NCBI GenBank assembly: GCA_007922305.1
Contig: ML677326.1
Span: 56,352,785 to 56,416,784, forward strand
Reading direction: 5' to 3'
DNA: 64,000 bases
Origin: Dermatemys mawii
Lineage: Eukaryota; Chordata; Testudines; Dermatemydidae
A program made the position numbers and the translations under genes. The first letter of the stretch is position 1. Every line of letters begins with the position of its first letter. Below are positions 45,087-58,121 of the stretch, piece by piece. The notes under the pieces were generated by a model that saw only the letters and a list, made by a program, of their open reading frames with translations, did not search any database and had not been told where the DNA came from.

Positions 45087-47689
45087 AGTGCTAAGAAATG
45101 TCCAGCTTCAGAAATAACCAACTAAAGTTCAGTATGTGCATCCATGGACCAATGTACCATTTATCCATGTAAAGTAAAAAGCATCCTACTGAATCTTGGA
45201 AATGTTCTCTACTGTGGCTGAACTATTGTAAGAGTATATTTATTTTAAGTCTAGTGAAACTCCAGCTTTCCATTGCCTTATCTTCATTTATTACATTCCA
45301 TAATCTACATTAAGTTTATGGCTCTTTCAGTAATAATGTGATAAATATTGGGTACAGCATAGTGAAATAGAAGGTAAAATCATCATTTGTAAGCTATCTG
45401 CTTTGCTATAATTACTTCCCTTAGGAGTACAACGTAGCCTTTTGTTACTTTGATAGTCACTGTTATTTTCAAATGAAGCAGCAGAACAGCTAAAGAGATG
45501 GATGCATATGTGAAAAGCTTTTAATCACAGACATGACCATACCTAAAGTAGCAGCATACTACTTCATTAAAATAATATATCTGCAGCTTCACAGCTAAGA
45601 TATATTTAAAAAAAAATCAGCTGTAAATGACTAGGAGTAGGAAACCTGAAGAGTTCTGAATCTGATTTAGACAAAAACAACAGACTGCAAGTCACAAATC
45701 ATCATGGATTAATGATCACCTCAAAAGCAGTGGCAAACCTACAAAACAAAACTCTGTCATTTTCATTTTTTCCCCCTAGACCCTAATATAGAGGGGATAC
45801 ATCTTTCAATATTTCTACACAAAAGACTGGAGTGAAGGTAGCATGCAGCAGGTTCAGTTGCCATTCTGTCCCCTTCACCCACCCCCTTAAACTCCACAAC
45901 TCCTACAATTCCCTCGCTCAATCCCTGTACCACTTAACCTAATAGAATGATGATCAAAAGGTGCATCACTTCATAATTTAGGTACTCTTTTACTTGGGCT
46001 TAGGGAAGGTTAGATTTCACACAACAGAGGTTTGGTACAGAGTAATTCCACTCTTCAGCCTGTGGGAGTAATTAAGTTTGCTTTTCCCTTTTTATGATGC
46101 TGGAGATCGTAAAAGGACAACAAAGCAGCTCTGAAGACAAACTATTCTAGATAAATATCAACTTCTCTCTTTAATCATATGGTCCTTTTTTAAACATTTA
46201 TGAAGGAAAAAGATTGGTCCTAAAATCTAGAGTACACATGTAGCATCATCATTATATAGCCTTTGGGAAAGATGCAGGCACATAAGTTGAGGGGCTGTAA
46301 CCTACAGGAGAGTATAATTGAAGCTCAGGGGGTTGATATCTCCATTTTTCCTCTGCAATGAGGAATTGCATGCTTAGTTATTTCAATAAATGACAGTGCA
46401 CTGAAATTTTAAAACGCTAGCTGTGTGCTCTAAATGATGTGAGATAGGTGCTAAATAAATAAAATTAGCAATTTAAATATTTGAGAAATAGCATGTAATG
46501 ATATAATTAGAGACTGACATAATACATCTACATAATGTGTCAGAATGTGCCATTTTCTGGCGTTGAGTGCTTCCTTGTGCAACCACAACATTGTCTTAAC
46601 TTAGGACCAAATTCTCTGTTGGTATTGATTTCAGTGATGTTTTGCCCTTTAACCAGAGAATTGAGGGTGAGGGGGAAGAGTGGTTATTTTTGTTTTTCTT
46701 GCCTTCTATAAGATTACTACTTACAGAAGGTGTTAGTGGATGAGAAATCAATTATTTGACCAGACGGCCTTCTTCAGGATTTTCTTCAGCACTCAGAGTG
46801 AAATCCTGTCCCCACTTAAATCAATGGCAAAACTACCATTATCTTCTGTGTGTCCAGGACTATACTATGAATGTGGCTGAAATCTATTTATACAGTCCTT
46901 GAAGTAACATATTGTGCAGCAAGGGCACAAGTAATGGTCAGCAACTCAAAGGCAGAATACACCAAAGTAGAATTTAAATGCCATGAATAAACAAAACAGT
47001 GCCACATGAAAGCCAGAAATACTGACCATGGAGTCCTAGATTACTTAAATAAGACTAAATTTATATGGGTCTATGGTATTCTAGCTGATGTCAACTACAC
47101 AGGAGAGGAGCATTTTTCATTGCTACCTTCACTCCAGTCCCCCATAATTAAGGGCCAGATTTGGATAAGCAGCACTTTATTCCATGGTTAGTCCCATTAA
47201 ATAACTTCAATGGAATAACTGTGGAGTAAAGTACTGTTCAGTGTGATTAAAGGCATCAGAATCAACGCTCAACCTGTAGGAATCTCCAGGATTCCATTTA
47301 GATTTATTTGGATCATAGAAGGCACAGACATGTAATACATGTATAAATGTAACCTAATGAATATCACCAGAAAAAAAGATAATGTGAGAAGAAAGATCAG
47401 TTATTTAAACTTCAGTAATGGAACATGGAAAGAGTGGAACATTACCTTGTCTGTTGATTCATATGAACAAGTGACCTTTTAGACTAAGAATTCTGAACTT
47501 TTGTTAGCAATGATTGCATCTAGCCAGCTCCTTCAGTATGCTCCCTAACAGACCAGTTATATAGGGGGTAAAAAAGGTACCTTAAATCTAGTATATTTAA
47601 AGTACAATGTGTACCATGGACCAAGGATATTAAAATGCCAATATCTGGCACATAGCTATTACAGCTGTGTCGGTTCCAGGGTATTAGAG
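45087..47689. other. Unannotated stretch
   Basis: No supported gene. Short GGGACAAATTC-type and AATGGCAAAAC words (about 46600-46850) suggest decayed small repeats. Confidence 0.4.
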
Positions 47690-47848
47690 AGAAGGTGAGT
47701 GAGGTAATAACTTCTGTTGCTATAAGAGAGAAGCTTTCAAGCCACACACAGCTCTTCTTCAGATCAGTTCTGTGTGGCTCCAAAACTTGTCTTTTGGACC
47801 AACAGAAGTTAATCCAATAAAAAATATTACCTCGCTCACCTTTTCTCC
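47690..47848. repeat. Fold-back repeat (GGTGAGGTAATA family)
   Basis: Left arm begins AGAAGGTGAGTGAGGTAATA and contains AAGCTTTCAAGCCACACA. Right arm contains CTCCAAAACTTGTC and ends TATTACCTCGCTCACCTTTT. The arms are inverted copies that meet at GCTCTTCTTCAGATCAG. Compare the single copies at 1612-1720 and 27055-27137. Confidence 0.78.
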
Positions 47849-47929
47849 CTTCTTTTGGCACATGAATGAATCACCCACGTGCTGCTGATGCACAGGGGCT
47901 GCACTGGAGAACTACAGCATCATGGTTAA

Positions 47930-48125
47930 GATGTTTATTTGAGAGGAATGATCATATCGCTAAAGGTACAGATTGTGGGTTCAAATCATTGCTCTGTCAC
48001 AAACTTATGTAACCTTGAACAAGTCACTCTGTGCCTTAATTCCCCCTCTGGGACAAGGAAATACTAGTATTTCCTTATTCCCACTCAGTTTGTCAAATTA
48101 AACTGGGACCTCTTCAGAGCAAAGA
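47930..48125 (-). repeat. MIR-like SINE, reversed
   Basis: GGGTTCAAATCATTGCTCTG, then ACCTTGAACAAGTCACTCTG, TGCCTTAATTCCCCCTCTG and GAGCAAAGACTGTCTCTTA follow the reversed MIR core and an associated tail. It abuts the MITE at 48140. Confidence 0.65.
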
Positions 48126-48139
48126 CTGTCTCTTACTAA

Positions 48140-48360
48140 GCATATGTCTACACTGCAATCCAGGGTGTGATTGCAACACAAGTAGATGTACCTACAAAGC
48201 ATAGCTAAAAAGAGTAGTGGGTGCAGCAGCCATGCCTTCAGGAGTACAAGCTTGCTGGAAACTCTAGGTACTGCATCTACTCCACTACTGTTAGCCATGC
48301 TAACACAGGTATGTCTCCCCAGGCTGCAATTACACCTCCAATTGCAGTGTAAACATAACT
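48140..48360. mobile_element. Long-TIR MITE, 221 bp, TAA-flanked
   Basis: Left GCATATGTCTACACTGCAAT and right ATTGCAGTGTAAACATAACT are inverted, and pairing continues inward (GGGTGTGATTGCAAC with GCTGCAATTACACCTCC). TAA flanks both sides (48137-48139 and 48361-48363). Non-coding; overlapping frames on both strands are chance products of the palindrome. Confidence 0.8.
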
Positions 48361-50384
48361 TAAGCATTTGTGTAAAAAAAAAAAATACATCTACTGATCC
48401 TACTATAATAAATATGTTATGATGCTTGGAATTTCTTATTCCTGGTGTATTTTGGATCAACATGTAAATGTTCATTTAGTCACAATAGCAAATGAAAAAG
48501 ACTGGGTTCGGGTTGTTAAATGTTCCAAAAATTAAATTAAGCTCAAACTGGAGCACTCAATCCAGAATTTTCCATTCAAGTTAACGGAAAATCTCCCATC
48601 ATCATCTTCCATTTTAGGACCCATAGTCAATTCTGCCTAACCCTTTTGAAGGTGTTTGTGAAGTAGACGTGGATTCAGGATATTTGAATATTATAGATTT
48701 ACCGGCTGGCTTGCTTGTGTAGTTGACAGGCTGTGTTTGCCTTAACTTTAAAAGAAAAAAAAAGGGAACATTGAAGGAAAGAGAATTCTTTCCTGAAATC
48801 CATCCAAAGAGCTAGCCAGGACTGTTCAGAAGTAGTGTGAGAATATAAATTATGATCTGTAAAGACCTTTCTCTAAACTTCAACACAGCTCAAATTAAAA
48901 ATGGGTCATTAAAATTTTTTATTTTAAAACCTTCTCTGCGTAGCTCAGATTTTCACATGGTGTTGGAGCGGTGCAGGGACAATACTTCCAGTAATAGTGA
49001 TCCTGGAAAGGCTGCTGTACTTTCTAGTCAACTGTGAGCTTATTCCTTGTGAGGCCGCAGAGAACAGGAGACGGGGAACAAAAACTCTGAGGGCACTTAA
49101 CACTTCTATTCAGGTACAGAAAATTTAAAAATCACCAGGGACAATGGAAACTGGCAGCCCACAAAAGGACTTTATATTTTGGCAGGATTTTGTAGTTTAA
49201 GAAATCAAGATGCAACCAGGATCTGGGTTTTTTTGGTCTTGAAGCAAATTATGCCTAACACATATTGACTCTGGCACATTTATTAAGTGCTTTACATTAA
49301 GGTCAGGGAAATTCTGCAGCTGCCAGATAGGCATTCACGTACTACAGTTATTAGTAATATTTTTTGTTGTTTTTAACCAGACTCAGATTTATGACCAGCT
49401 GCAGCTGAGTTCATGTATCAGCTCTTGGACAACTGAGTTTATTAGGACCGGAATGTAAAGAACTGCTACAATTTTGCTTTAATCCACACAAAAGCAAAAT
49501 AATTTTTAGTTAGCAAAATAGTTTGAGAACTCATGTTCTATACTATGATTCTGGATCCTATTCTCATGGAAATTTATAGCAATACTACCATTGACTTCAG
49601 TGGGAAAAGGGTCAAGCTAGGTGTCCCTGTTCTCAAACAATTTCCCCAACCCCATCACTTTACTTTCTCTAAAGCCCTCAGCCTTGATGGGCAAAAAGGA
49701 TTGTGGTTTTCAATCACATTAGCTCAACTGAGTGAGTTACTTTAATATAATTTAAAGCCCTGTTAAGAACCAGGTTCGTATGTTTAAACCACATCAGCCA
49801 ATCATGTTGTAGCTTAGTGAGATGATAATTAAATTATAGTTATGTAATTTAATTCAGCTATTCTGACTGAAACACATACCTACATACCTGTGAAAACATA
49901 CCCTAACTGTTAAGTCAACGGACATGTCATGGCAAAAAGCTGAAGGAGATAGAGTGATAGAAATACTGCATGAAAATTATTCCAAGCTGCTCCTTTGACA
50001 TACACTTTTAATCAACATTTCACAACCATTTATGAAATACACAGCAGGCAGAATGTAGCTATCAGAGGTAAACCCTCAGCAGAAAGAAAGTCCTAAATCA
50101 AAATAGTCACTCTGCCTGGTGACTGCCACACTACTTTTGGTGAAAGCAGATAACCTGAACCCAGAATACTGTGGGGTGAATGTTTGCTACATCAAACATA
50201 ACATGCACACAAAAAAACCCTCATGATAGAGATTTTATCATATATCATCTTAACAGTCCCATGGAACCACCAGGAGCAGCAGCAACTGAGGAATGACACA
50301 CTTTTCGGAAATAGAGGATGAACAAAAATGAGAACTTCATTTTGTGTTGCTGACTGTACAGGATGAAGGCACCCTATAACCACC
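48361..50384. other. Unannotated stretch
   Basis: No supported gene. A CATTGACTTCAGTGGGAAAA word at 49589-49608 marks a decayed palindromic repeat. Confidence 0.4.
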
Positions 50385-50500
50385 TGTTGCAGGTCTTGTG
50401 CCTTCCTCTGAAGTAGTACTGGCTACTATCAAAGACAGGATACTGGGCTAGATGGAGCACAGAACTGATCCAGTCAGGCAGTTCCCATGTTCCAATGAAG
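50385..50500 (+). repeat. CR1-like LINE 3'-end fragment
   Basis: GTGCCTTCCTCTGAAG, TACTGGCTACTATCAAAGAC, GGATACTGGGCTAGATGGA, GATCCAGTCAGGCAG and CCCATGTTCC follow the order of a known turtle CR1 3' end. It is a different subfamily from the copy at 59390-60190. Confidence 0.65.
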
Positions 50501-50807
50501 TTAACAATCTCCTTGGGGTATGAGAATAAGGGGAATCCTTCTTCTCCTTTCCCAGTGCTTTTTTCATTGGGATGAGATTCCCATGGGATTACGGTTACTA
50601 GATATGGCCTCCCTTTCAGTCTGTCTTGGATCAGTAACTTCCTGAGTTCCCACACTCAACAATGACAGAAGGTTCAGTTGAGTCAGTTGACGCTTCCCTC
50701 TCATGAGGGTAGGTAAGATTAGGATTTAGGAAGAAGGATCTGGCCTGTGGGTGTAAGAGTGGGTACAGATGAGTACCCAATGTAAACCTGGTACCTAGCA
50801 GACCAGT
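50501..50807. other. Unannotated stretch
   Basis: Nothing recognised. Confidence 0.4.
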
Positions 50808-51045
50808 GGATGGAGCAGGTGACTAGAAGTCAGGGGAGCTGGAGTTTATTCTCAGTTCTGCTACTGACTCACTAGGTGACCTTGGTTTAATCAATTCACC
50901 TCCACGTGCCTGTTTCTTCATTCACTGTTTGTCTCTTTACAGCATAAGCTATTGGGGTAGGAATGGTCTCTTGCTATGTATCTATATAGTACCTACCACA
51001 GTGTGTCTCATGTCTCAGTTACTACTATACTACAATAACATTGTA
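50808..51045 (-). repeat. MIR-like SINE with retroposon tail, reversed
   Basis: GTGACTAGAAGTCAGGGGAG, TTCTCAGTTCTGCTACTGAC, TAGGTGACCTTGG and CTGTTTCTTCATTCACTG follow the reversed MIR core. AGCATAAGCTATTGGGGTAG and CTATATAGTACCTACCACAG resemble the tail at 29310-29475. Confidence 0.68.
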
Positions 51046-52069
51046 GTGGTGAAAACTCTCGGGATATAGTGAATGCAGGTTAGGGTTCATGGGCTGGAAG
51101 GCACTGGAATATTTTTGTCCTATCTCTAGTCATTACAAAAGAGACAAATAGTCTTTCAGCATACAGCTTTTCCTTCACTATGGCCCATTGGTCATGATTG
51201 ATGTTGCTTTAAGGAAAACAGTTAAACAGTTTAACCTCAAAGCATCACAGAAAGTTACTTCCTAAGAAGATGCAAATAAGAAACACTTTATTTTCATGCT
51301 AAAAACAGGAAGAAGAGTAGAGACTTCTGCTAATACCATCCAAAACACAAAAGCGTGATACATATGTATGTGCTTAAAGCGTTTCCTTCAGCACCCTCAC
51401 TACAAAACAGGCCTGAAGGCTGCTACTGTATTTTATAGTATATATACACATTCCTACTGACATAATTCAGCATTATAGATTAAGGTGGCAAGGGGTTATG
51501 AATATATATAACCTCAACAGTAAGGATAAATATATTCTTTCAAGCTTTGTGAGCGTTCCCATTGTAACAGTCTTTAAACAGCTGATAACAACATTTTACA
51601 GTTCAGCCTCTCTTTCAGTACTTTTTTTTTTTAATAAGTATATTCTATTTTTAAAGGTAAAAGTCTATTATACTAATTCCTTTAATTGATTTTTATCATC
51701 TTCCCACCAAGGTATGTGGGAATAAATACAGCAAAAAAATGATTCACTTTTCCTTGTAAACTTTTTACTTCACTATATATGTGAAACAAACAAGCAAGGT
51801 TGTACATCTCATCCAGGCTGTGTACACTTTGGAGCTTCTCAGCATGAAGGCTATTGTTTATAGCTTCGAAGACTACTGAGCCCATCACACTCTTTGGTAC
51901 AACATGACCGCCACTACTCCAGTTCCACAAGATACTAGATACAGTAATACTGTACTGGGCGAGGAAAACGTAGAGGCGTTTAGTTAAAAATTACCTCAAG
52001 ATGCATGAAGTAAACAACAATTTAAAGTATCTATAAATAGACAGCAGGCTAATAGTTATTACATTCAAT
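51046..52069. other. Unannotated stretch
   Basis: No supported gene or repeat. Confidence 0.4.
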
Positions 52070-52520
52070 AATTTAGCATGATATGCATGACGGCTTCGAC
52101 CTCCAAAATAATTTAGCACCTTGAGCTGCGATTAAATACAGAACATTAATTTTTCCCTCTAGTTGTCAAGCCAACCAAGAGGCCCGTCAAATCCATTTAA
52201 ATAAAGCCTGCATTATGTAGTAATATTAAAGGAAATAAAATATTAATATGGGCCCTGTAATATAACATTGGCCAGAAGAGCTGCAGTTAAGGAACTTTAA
52301 TTTATTACACTGACAATCTGTCTTTGTGGCGAAGGTAGCATTTAAAGGTCCACTTAAGGAATATTTTGAGGTTTATGTCTTGGGCTCATTTATAAAATGT
52401 TATTGGTTTTCAGCTGCTGAGCATATTTAGCATTGTCCTGGGATCCATAATTTCCTTTATAATTTATTGATACCAACTTGGAGAAAAAATATTAAGGAAA
52501 ATGCCTCAGCGGTCTAAACA
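52070..52520. promoter_or_regulatory. Candidate conserved non-coding element (unproven)
   Basis: A 450-bp repeat-free stretch rich in homeodomain-type cores (TTTAAT, TTAAT, ATTTATT, TTTATTAC) with intervening higher-complexity words such as GACGGCTTCGACCTCC, GGCCCGTCAAATCC and TGTGGCGAAGGTAGC. It lacks the repeat vocabulary found elsewhere. That texture is typical of vertebrate conserved enhancers, but I have no alignment, so this is only a candidate. Confidence 0.3.
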
Positions 52521-52770
52521 TGGGCCACTCCAGCAACATAAATATATCTGTAGCCGGTTATGGCCAATAGCAAATTTGAAGTAAATGGGAGTGCTTCTAT
52601 TGGCTCAATGAAAGGAGGAACAGACCCTATATGGCCATATAGTCCTGCATAAAAATTGTTCTTTTACTCACTGTCAGACATGTTTTATTAGAACTTTACC
52701 CAAACTAACGTAAACTCATATAGGAATCAATATCTCATTTCCAATGAGACCTTAAAGGAGATTGAGCACT
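52521..52770. other. Unannotated stretch
   Basis: Nothing recognised. Confidence 0.4.
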
Positions 52771-52887
52771 AGGGCCCCAATCTCGCAAGCCCTAAAAAAC
52801 ATGCTTACTTTTATGCAACTGAGTATTCACATTGAAGTCAATGTGCATAAAAGTAAGTACATGTGTAAGTGTTTGCAGGACGGGGCC
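52771..52887. mobile_element. Palindromic MITE, 117 bp
   Basis: Left AGGGCCCCAATCTCGCAAGC pairs with GTTTGCAGGACGGGGCCT, and the inner ATGCTTACTTTTATGCA pairs with TGCATAAAAGTAAGTACATG. The centre carries ATTGAAGTCAATG. One of the best-preserved hairpins in the window. Confidence 0.75.
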
Positions 52888-55800
52888 TAAGAATGAAATA
52901 CATCTCTGTAGAAGACCTATGGGAGGCCCTTTTTCATGCAGTGACCCTTTGTGATGATGGGGGCAGGGAGGGAAGGACACCGGGGAAAAAAGACATGCAG
53001 GGAAGCCTCATATACTCACACCAAAATATAGATACTGCATCAGCTCCAGACAGGCCAACACAGAGTTCAGCATGGAAACAGGCTACAGAAGAATGCTGGA
53101 GCCTCTCTTTTTTCCAAACAGATTCATTTACTTTACATCCAAGTACAGGGGACACCGAAGGGTAGTGGAAATTTATTCCAACTCCGAGACAAACTGCAAT
53201 CTTAGTGGGACTTTACTAGCAGCCATATGACCTAGCCACAGATTGGAGCATGGAGTGAATTTCACTTTCCCCATGAAATTCCCCTCACAAAGCCTATGTA
53301 AGTGAGCTTGGCAAACCAATGGGTAAATTTCACTCGACATTAAGAATCTCATCAAAAGTTATTAAGCCAAAGCACTAGATTACCTAATATTCCCAACACT
53401 GAATGGTTGCTCTGTAAGACTTGGATCAGCCTTTAAATGTCAGGTACTAAAGCTGCAGATTTGACTACTCAAAGTGAGCTGGATAATTGACAAAAATGTT
53501 CTCAATGAGCACTAGTAATTAAATCTGGGAGAACAGTAGAGAATGCTGCATGTTCCAGAGAGTTTAACACAAATTAAATTGACACTGTTTTTGTAGTGGA
53601 AATCCAGTGCACGAGTTCAGTGCAGTCTACGCTACAGTCTGGGGCTTTTGACACTCTAGGAGAAAAAAGAAAAGTAAGCACTTTCATTTGTGTCTGTACT
53701 GACTGCTTTGATCCATATTTTAATTCCTACAGAATGAAGTCCCTGCACAAACTAGTCTGATTGAACATTACTTATTTCTACAACCCCAAAGCAGCTGTAG
53801 CTTTAATTAGAGAAAAATATCAAAAGAAAGTAAATTTAGCCCATTGGAATTCCCAACCTACTTTTGGGTCTTCACTTTGAAGGGTGAATGCTAAGCCTGG
53901 CAACCATAGACTGCCAGTGGAGTGGGCACAGTGCAGATACATTGGTGTGAGAAGAAATCCTTCCCCCCTATGTCCCCCCTGGGCTGCAAGAAGCTGCAGA
54001 GTTCCTCCACGGGGATTACGGCAGTTTAATTTTTTTTTTTTTTTGGCATAGCCAATATAGTCACTTACAGAGCACCCCTGCTGGGGAATTGGAGGATCCA
54101 CATAACAGCAGATTCTATAACCCATTTCTCTCATCCCCAGTTCCACCCATACTCCCTATCTACTGCCACTCAAGGAGCCCCCAAGGACAGGGGCCACCCT
54201 ATGTCCTGTCCTTTGCACAGTGTAGCTACATTGGTTTCTTTGCCAAAGGGTCCTCTATAGCTGTGGAGTCAGGTTCAGGCTTTACCCAAGTGTAATGAAG
54301 AAAAGGCTCAACTTAGCCAAGACTTTGAAGGCAATGGTCTAAGGGAGAAAGAGGAAAAATAGCCACCCAGTACATATTTGTAATGGGAGTCAAAGGGATA
54401 TAGCTTGTGATTATTAAGAAGCATTTCTGAAGTTACAAAATAGCATTTCAGCAGAGGACACATGGGTGCTTACAGAACAAAGACTGAAACTAAACAATCC
54501 ATTTGTCAAAGCAATTGCAGTTCCCATTTCAAGGTTGATGAAACAAGAATAAATACAGAGCAAAGGAAGTTAATGTGTAGCTAAAACTCAAATAAAAAAA
54601 ATCTTTTAAAAATCCACAGGGACCTGTTGAATCTTGCTGGTTTCTCTGTCTGCCCTTAATGTTCAAATTTTACTAATTTATTTTACATGCTGTAGATTTT
54701 TGATGCCTATTTATATTTTCCTCATTTCTTTTTAAACTTACTTGTGCCTTTTGCTCTCTGAAATTATAGGAATAATTGAATATACAAGAGGGATTGTTAT
54801 TGTTGGGATCAGCCATGCAAAGAGGGATTTTTTTAAAAAAAATGATAATATTTCAGGAAAAATTGCAATAATCCATCTGAAAACTAAAGGTGGAAAAATC
54901 CTTGTGTAAAGTTTTAGAAACATTCAGAACACAAGTTTGTTGAGAAGGAAGAAACAGAACTTTTAGTAACTGCATAAGTTTACACTGAGACTGCTCAAAC
55001 ATCTGGATATAGCTAGTTCAGAAGAATGACACTTTAGCTTAAAATACTGCTGTGAACCTCAACAGTTTGAGACTGACCCACAACACTACACTCTTCCATA
55101 GGCTCTGATTCAGGAAGCTACACAATTAGTGTTATGCATGTGTTTAAGTGATTACCCCCTGGTTAAAGACACATATATGTTTAAGTGCTTATTGAAATGA
55201 GACCAGGTTTAGCAACCAGATGGATCCCGGTACCAGTTATTTTCATAAACCACACACACTGACACTGAAGACACATTAACATAGGATTCATTCTAGCATC
55301 TGCCAGTGGGTGCCTTTTGGGGTAGAAGTTATAATTCACCTGGGACTTTTCAGAACTAAAAAGATTGACCCAAAATGCTGGCCAGAAGCCACTCTTTCAC
55401 CAAAACAGAGGTGCTTATGAGCCATTAAATGCATTATTAGGCCACTTTCTACAGTTAATTGTTAGCGTTATATACATACATCTTTGGACATTGTTGGAAG
55501 GTGCTAAGTAAAGACCAAATGCTACTGTACATCCACTTAAGAATTCACATATTTAGCCTTTTCTTAAACTAGTATTTCTGACTATCTGAACCTGGTCTGC
55601 TACATGTAGTTTTGAAGGAAATGCTTCTCACTTTTTTCAGAGAAATGTAGTATAGTTTTTGCAGTCAAAATCTCAGTCATGAGGTTTTCATGAGCAAATG
55701 ATTAGGCTGAAAACCTCTTCCCAAAATAAACCTTAACATCAATTCCTCTTGTAGCCTATGTTAATTACGCTATCAGATGTGCATTCCTGGGCATCAGTAG

Positions 55801-58121
55801 GTTGACACTGGTTCACGTTAATTTATTCAAGCTGAACGGCTACATTGATTAGACCGTTCTGAAGCACTAGGTTTTGGTGCTTTTTGCCAACTTCTCTGTT
55901 TTAGTTTCAGTGCAGGTAACGACAGAAAGATGACACAGAATATGCTCGATCTTCACTTCAGTAAAAAGCACTAACCATACTGTCAGAGTTTGGATCAATC
56001 ACATCTGTATTCCCAGTCTGTGATCCACAAGGGCACCCAAATTTAGGGTCCCAGCTCCTCTGCCATCACATCTCTTAGACAGAGATTTGTATCTGTCTCT
56101 GACATGACGAGGGTTTTTCTAGCTTCCTACCTATGCTGAATTCCCCAGCAAGCCAGATTGCCTTACCTTCAGAATCCACAAACAGCATAATTGCCCACTG
56201 TAATAAGGTGTTGTGCAGCTTTTCTTAAGCAAGCACATTCTTAAGGTGAAAACATTATTGAAAAAAAATTAAAATACTACATGAATGCTAATAAGCTTAC
56301 CAGAGATCACCCCAACTCCAAGCAGGGCTCTGGCAGGTGATCAAGCCTTCAAACTCCACCAAGAGGTTTTCTGTGGTCACAAGTTCCTAACAGCTGTTAG
56401 CTCAGAACGAGCACATCCATTAATCTCAGAGTCACTATCATTTATATAGAGTTTGGACCTCTGACCTTGTCCTCATGTAACACATGATCAGTCTACAAAG
56501 GCCCATCCTCATGAGGAAGCTTCAAAAAGCTGAGTTCTCACATAAGTGCAGGGGATACATTTGCATACACTTCCCCATAGACATTTCCTGGGAAATCCAC
56601 TCAATTTTAGAAGTTTATTCATGTCTGGCATGTTTAAAAAAAAAAATTAAAAAGTCCTCTGAAGCTCATAATATTTCCCAGGGTTTACATTAGTCATGTT
56701 GCCCTCTTAGTGACATTCCATACAATTCAACAATATTGCATAAACATTTGTGTTTTTAACACAATGGACTCCTAAACTACTTAATCTGAATTCAATAAAA
56801 TTTGTCCAGGATATTGCAGAAAATTACCCTGTCATACAAGGCCCATTAGGAAATTGCTTTAATTTGTGTACTGCAAAAAAAAGTACATGGTAGACACTGG
56901 TTTCTTAAATTTCAATATTGTTAAAAAGTTACTCTACTTTGACTATTAATATAAATATGTTAAAGCATTGTTAATTTACCATGCAAAAAATGCCAAAAAT
57001 ACTGAATATGCCAAAGTTCAGATTCTAATATCACCATTTACTTTGCTGTGTTGCACATGCTATGTGTTTTAAAAATCAAAATTCTCAAAACACACTGAAG
57101 TCAATACTAAATGTCCCCAATAAAGTCAATTGTAAAAGTTGCCAGGGTAAAGTTGAGTGCTTTTCAAAATCCCATCTATAGAATACATTTCATAATATTA
57201 AAGATACATGTTTAACCAGAGGGAAAGGAATAGAAATTACTACATATATCAACATATATATGGCATAGTTACTGTTTCTCTTGAAACTAATTTCCTGACC
57301 ATTGTAATTTTAACTGTGCAACCTCAATGCATTAGCATTTTTTGCATTTAATTTCCCTATTTTTTTAAATAGACTAAAAGAAAAATAAGTAATTGTCTAC
57401 GTTTAATAATGCTAGAACTTAAATGGTCCTAAGTTAATACTGACATTAACACTATAATGTAGTAAATGAGGTATAGAAGCAGTATTTTTTCAAATGACTT
57501 TTACCTTGTGATGGCTTTACATTCACAATAGAGAAATATTAACAACTTTTAATCAGTGAAAATTTAGAATCTGCAGAATATCAGAGTCTGCAGCAAAAAT
57601 TATGAAATAGATGCAAAAAATTTAGCCCATACCAGCAATTTTTTTCCTGTCCTAGAAATCAAAGACTTGATTTTTGTCTTAATTTATACCAATGTATATC
57701 AGAAGTAGCACCAATGTAGTCAATGGTGAGATTAAAATCAGACTAAGCATGCAATATTTCATTTTAACTCACCATCTGGATCGTTATAAGCATGTAAAAA
57801 CATGGAGCTAGAATGAAAACAGTTATGCAACCTTAACTGAAATAAAAGGGCCTGATCCTGCATTTGACAAAGATCGCACTAAAATCAATGGGGTTTTTTG
57901 CCTAAGGACTCTACAATTCATTCCCTTGCCAACAAACTGGCATTTTGAAAAGTGAAGTTACCTAGGTTTGCACCTGCCAGCTGACATAAGGAAAATGCTT
58001 AGTTGATGAATTGCTAACTTTTGGGCACAAGCTCCAGACAGGATGCTATGGTATAGAGCTACTTAAGTATAACAGAAGTGCTACAAGCAAACAGAAACAG
58101 AAAAGGACTCCGAGGTCATCA
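52888..58121. other. Long mostly unannotated stretch
   Basis: No supported gene. A 15-T run lies at 54030-54044, a weak palindromic-repeat trace at about 55105-55205, a TTTTCAAAATCCC-type fragment at 57105-57185, and a GGGCCTGATCCTGCA half-repeat at about 57849-57900. Confidence 0.4.

Noticed and set aside
48098..48475. 125-codon minus-strand frame
   Set aside because: It overlaps the palindromic MITE at 48140-48360, which also gives an opposite-strand frame. An artefact of the inverted repeat.
54030..54044. Poly-T run as the tail of a reversed processed pseudogene
   Set aside because: The adjacent sequence shows no recognisable gene, and no flanking target duplication was found.
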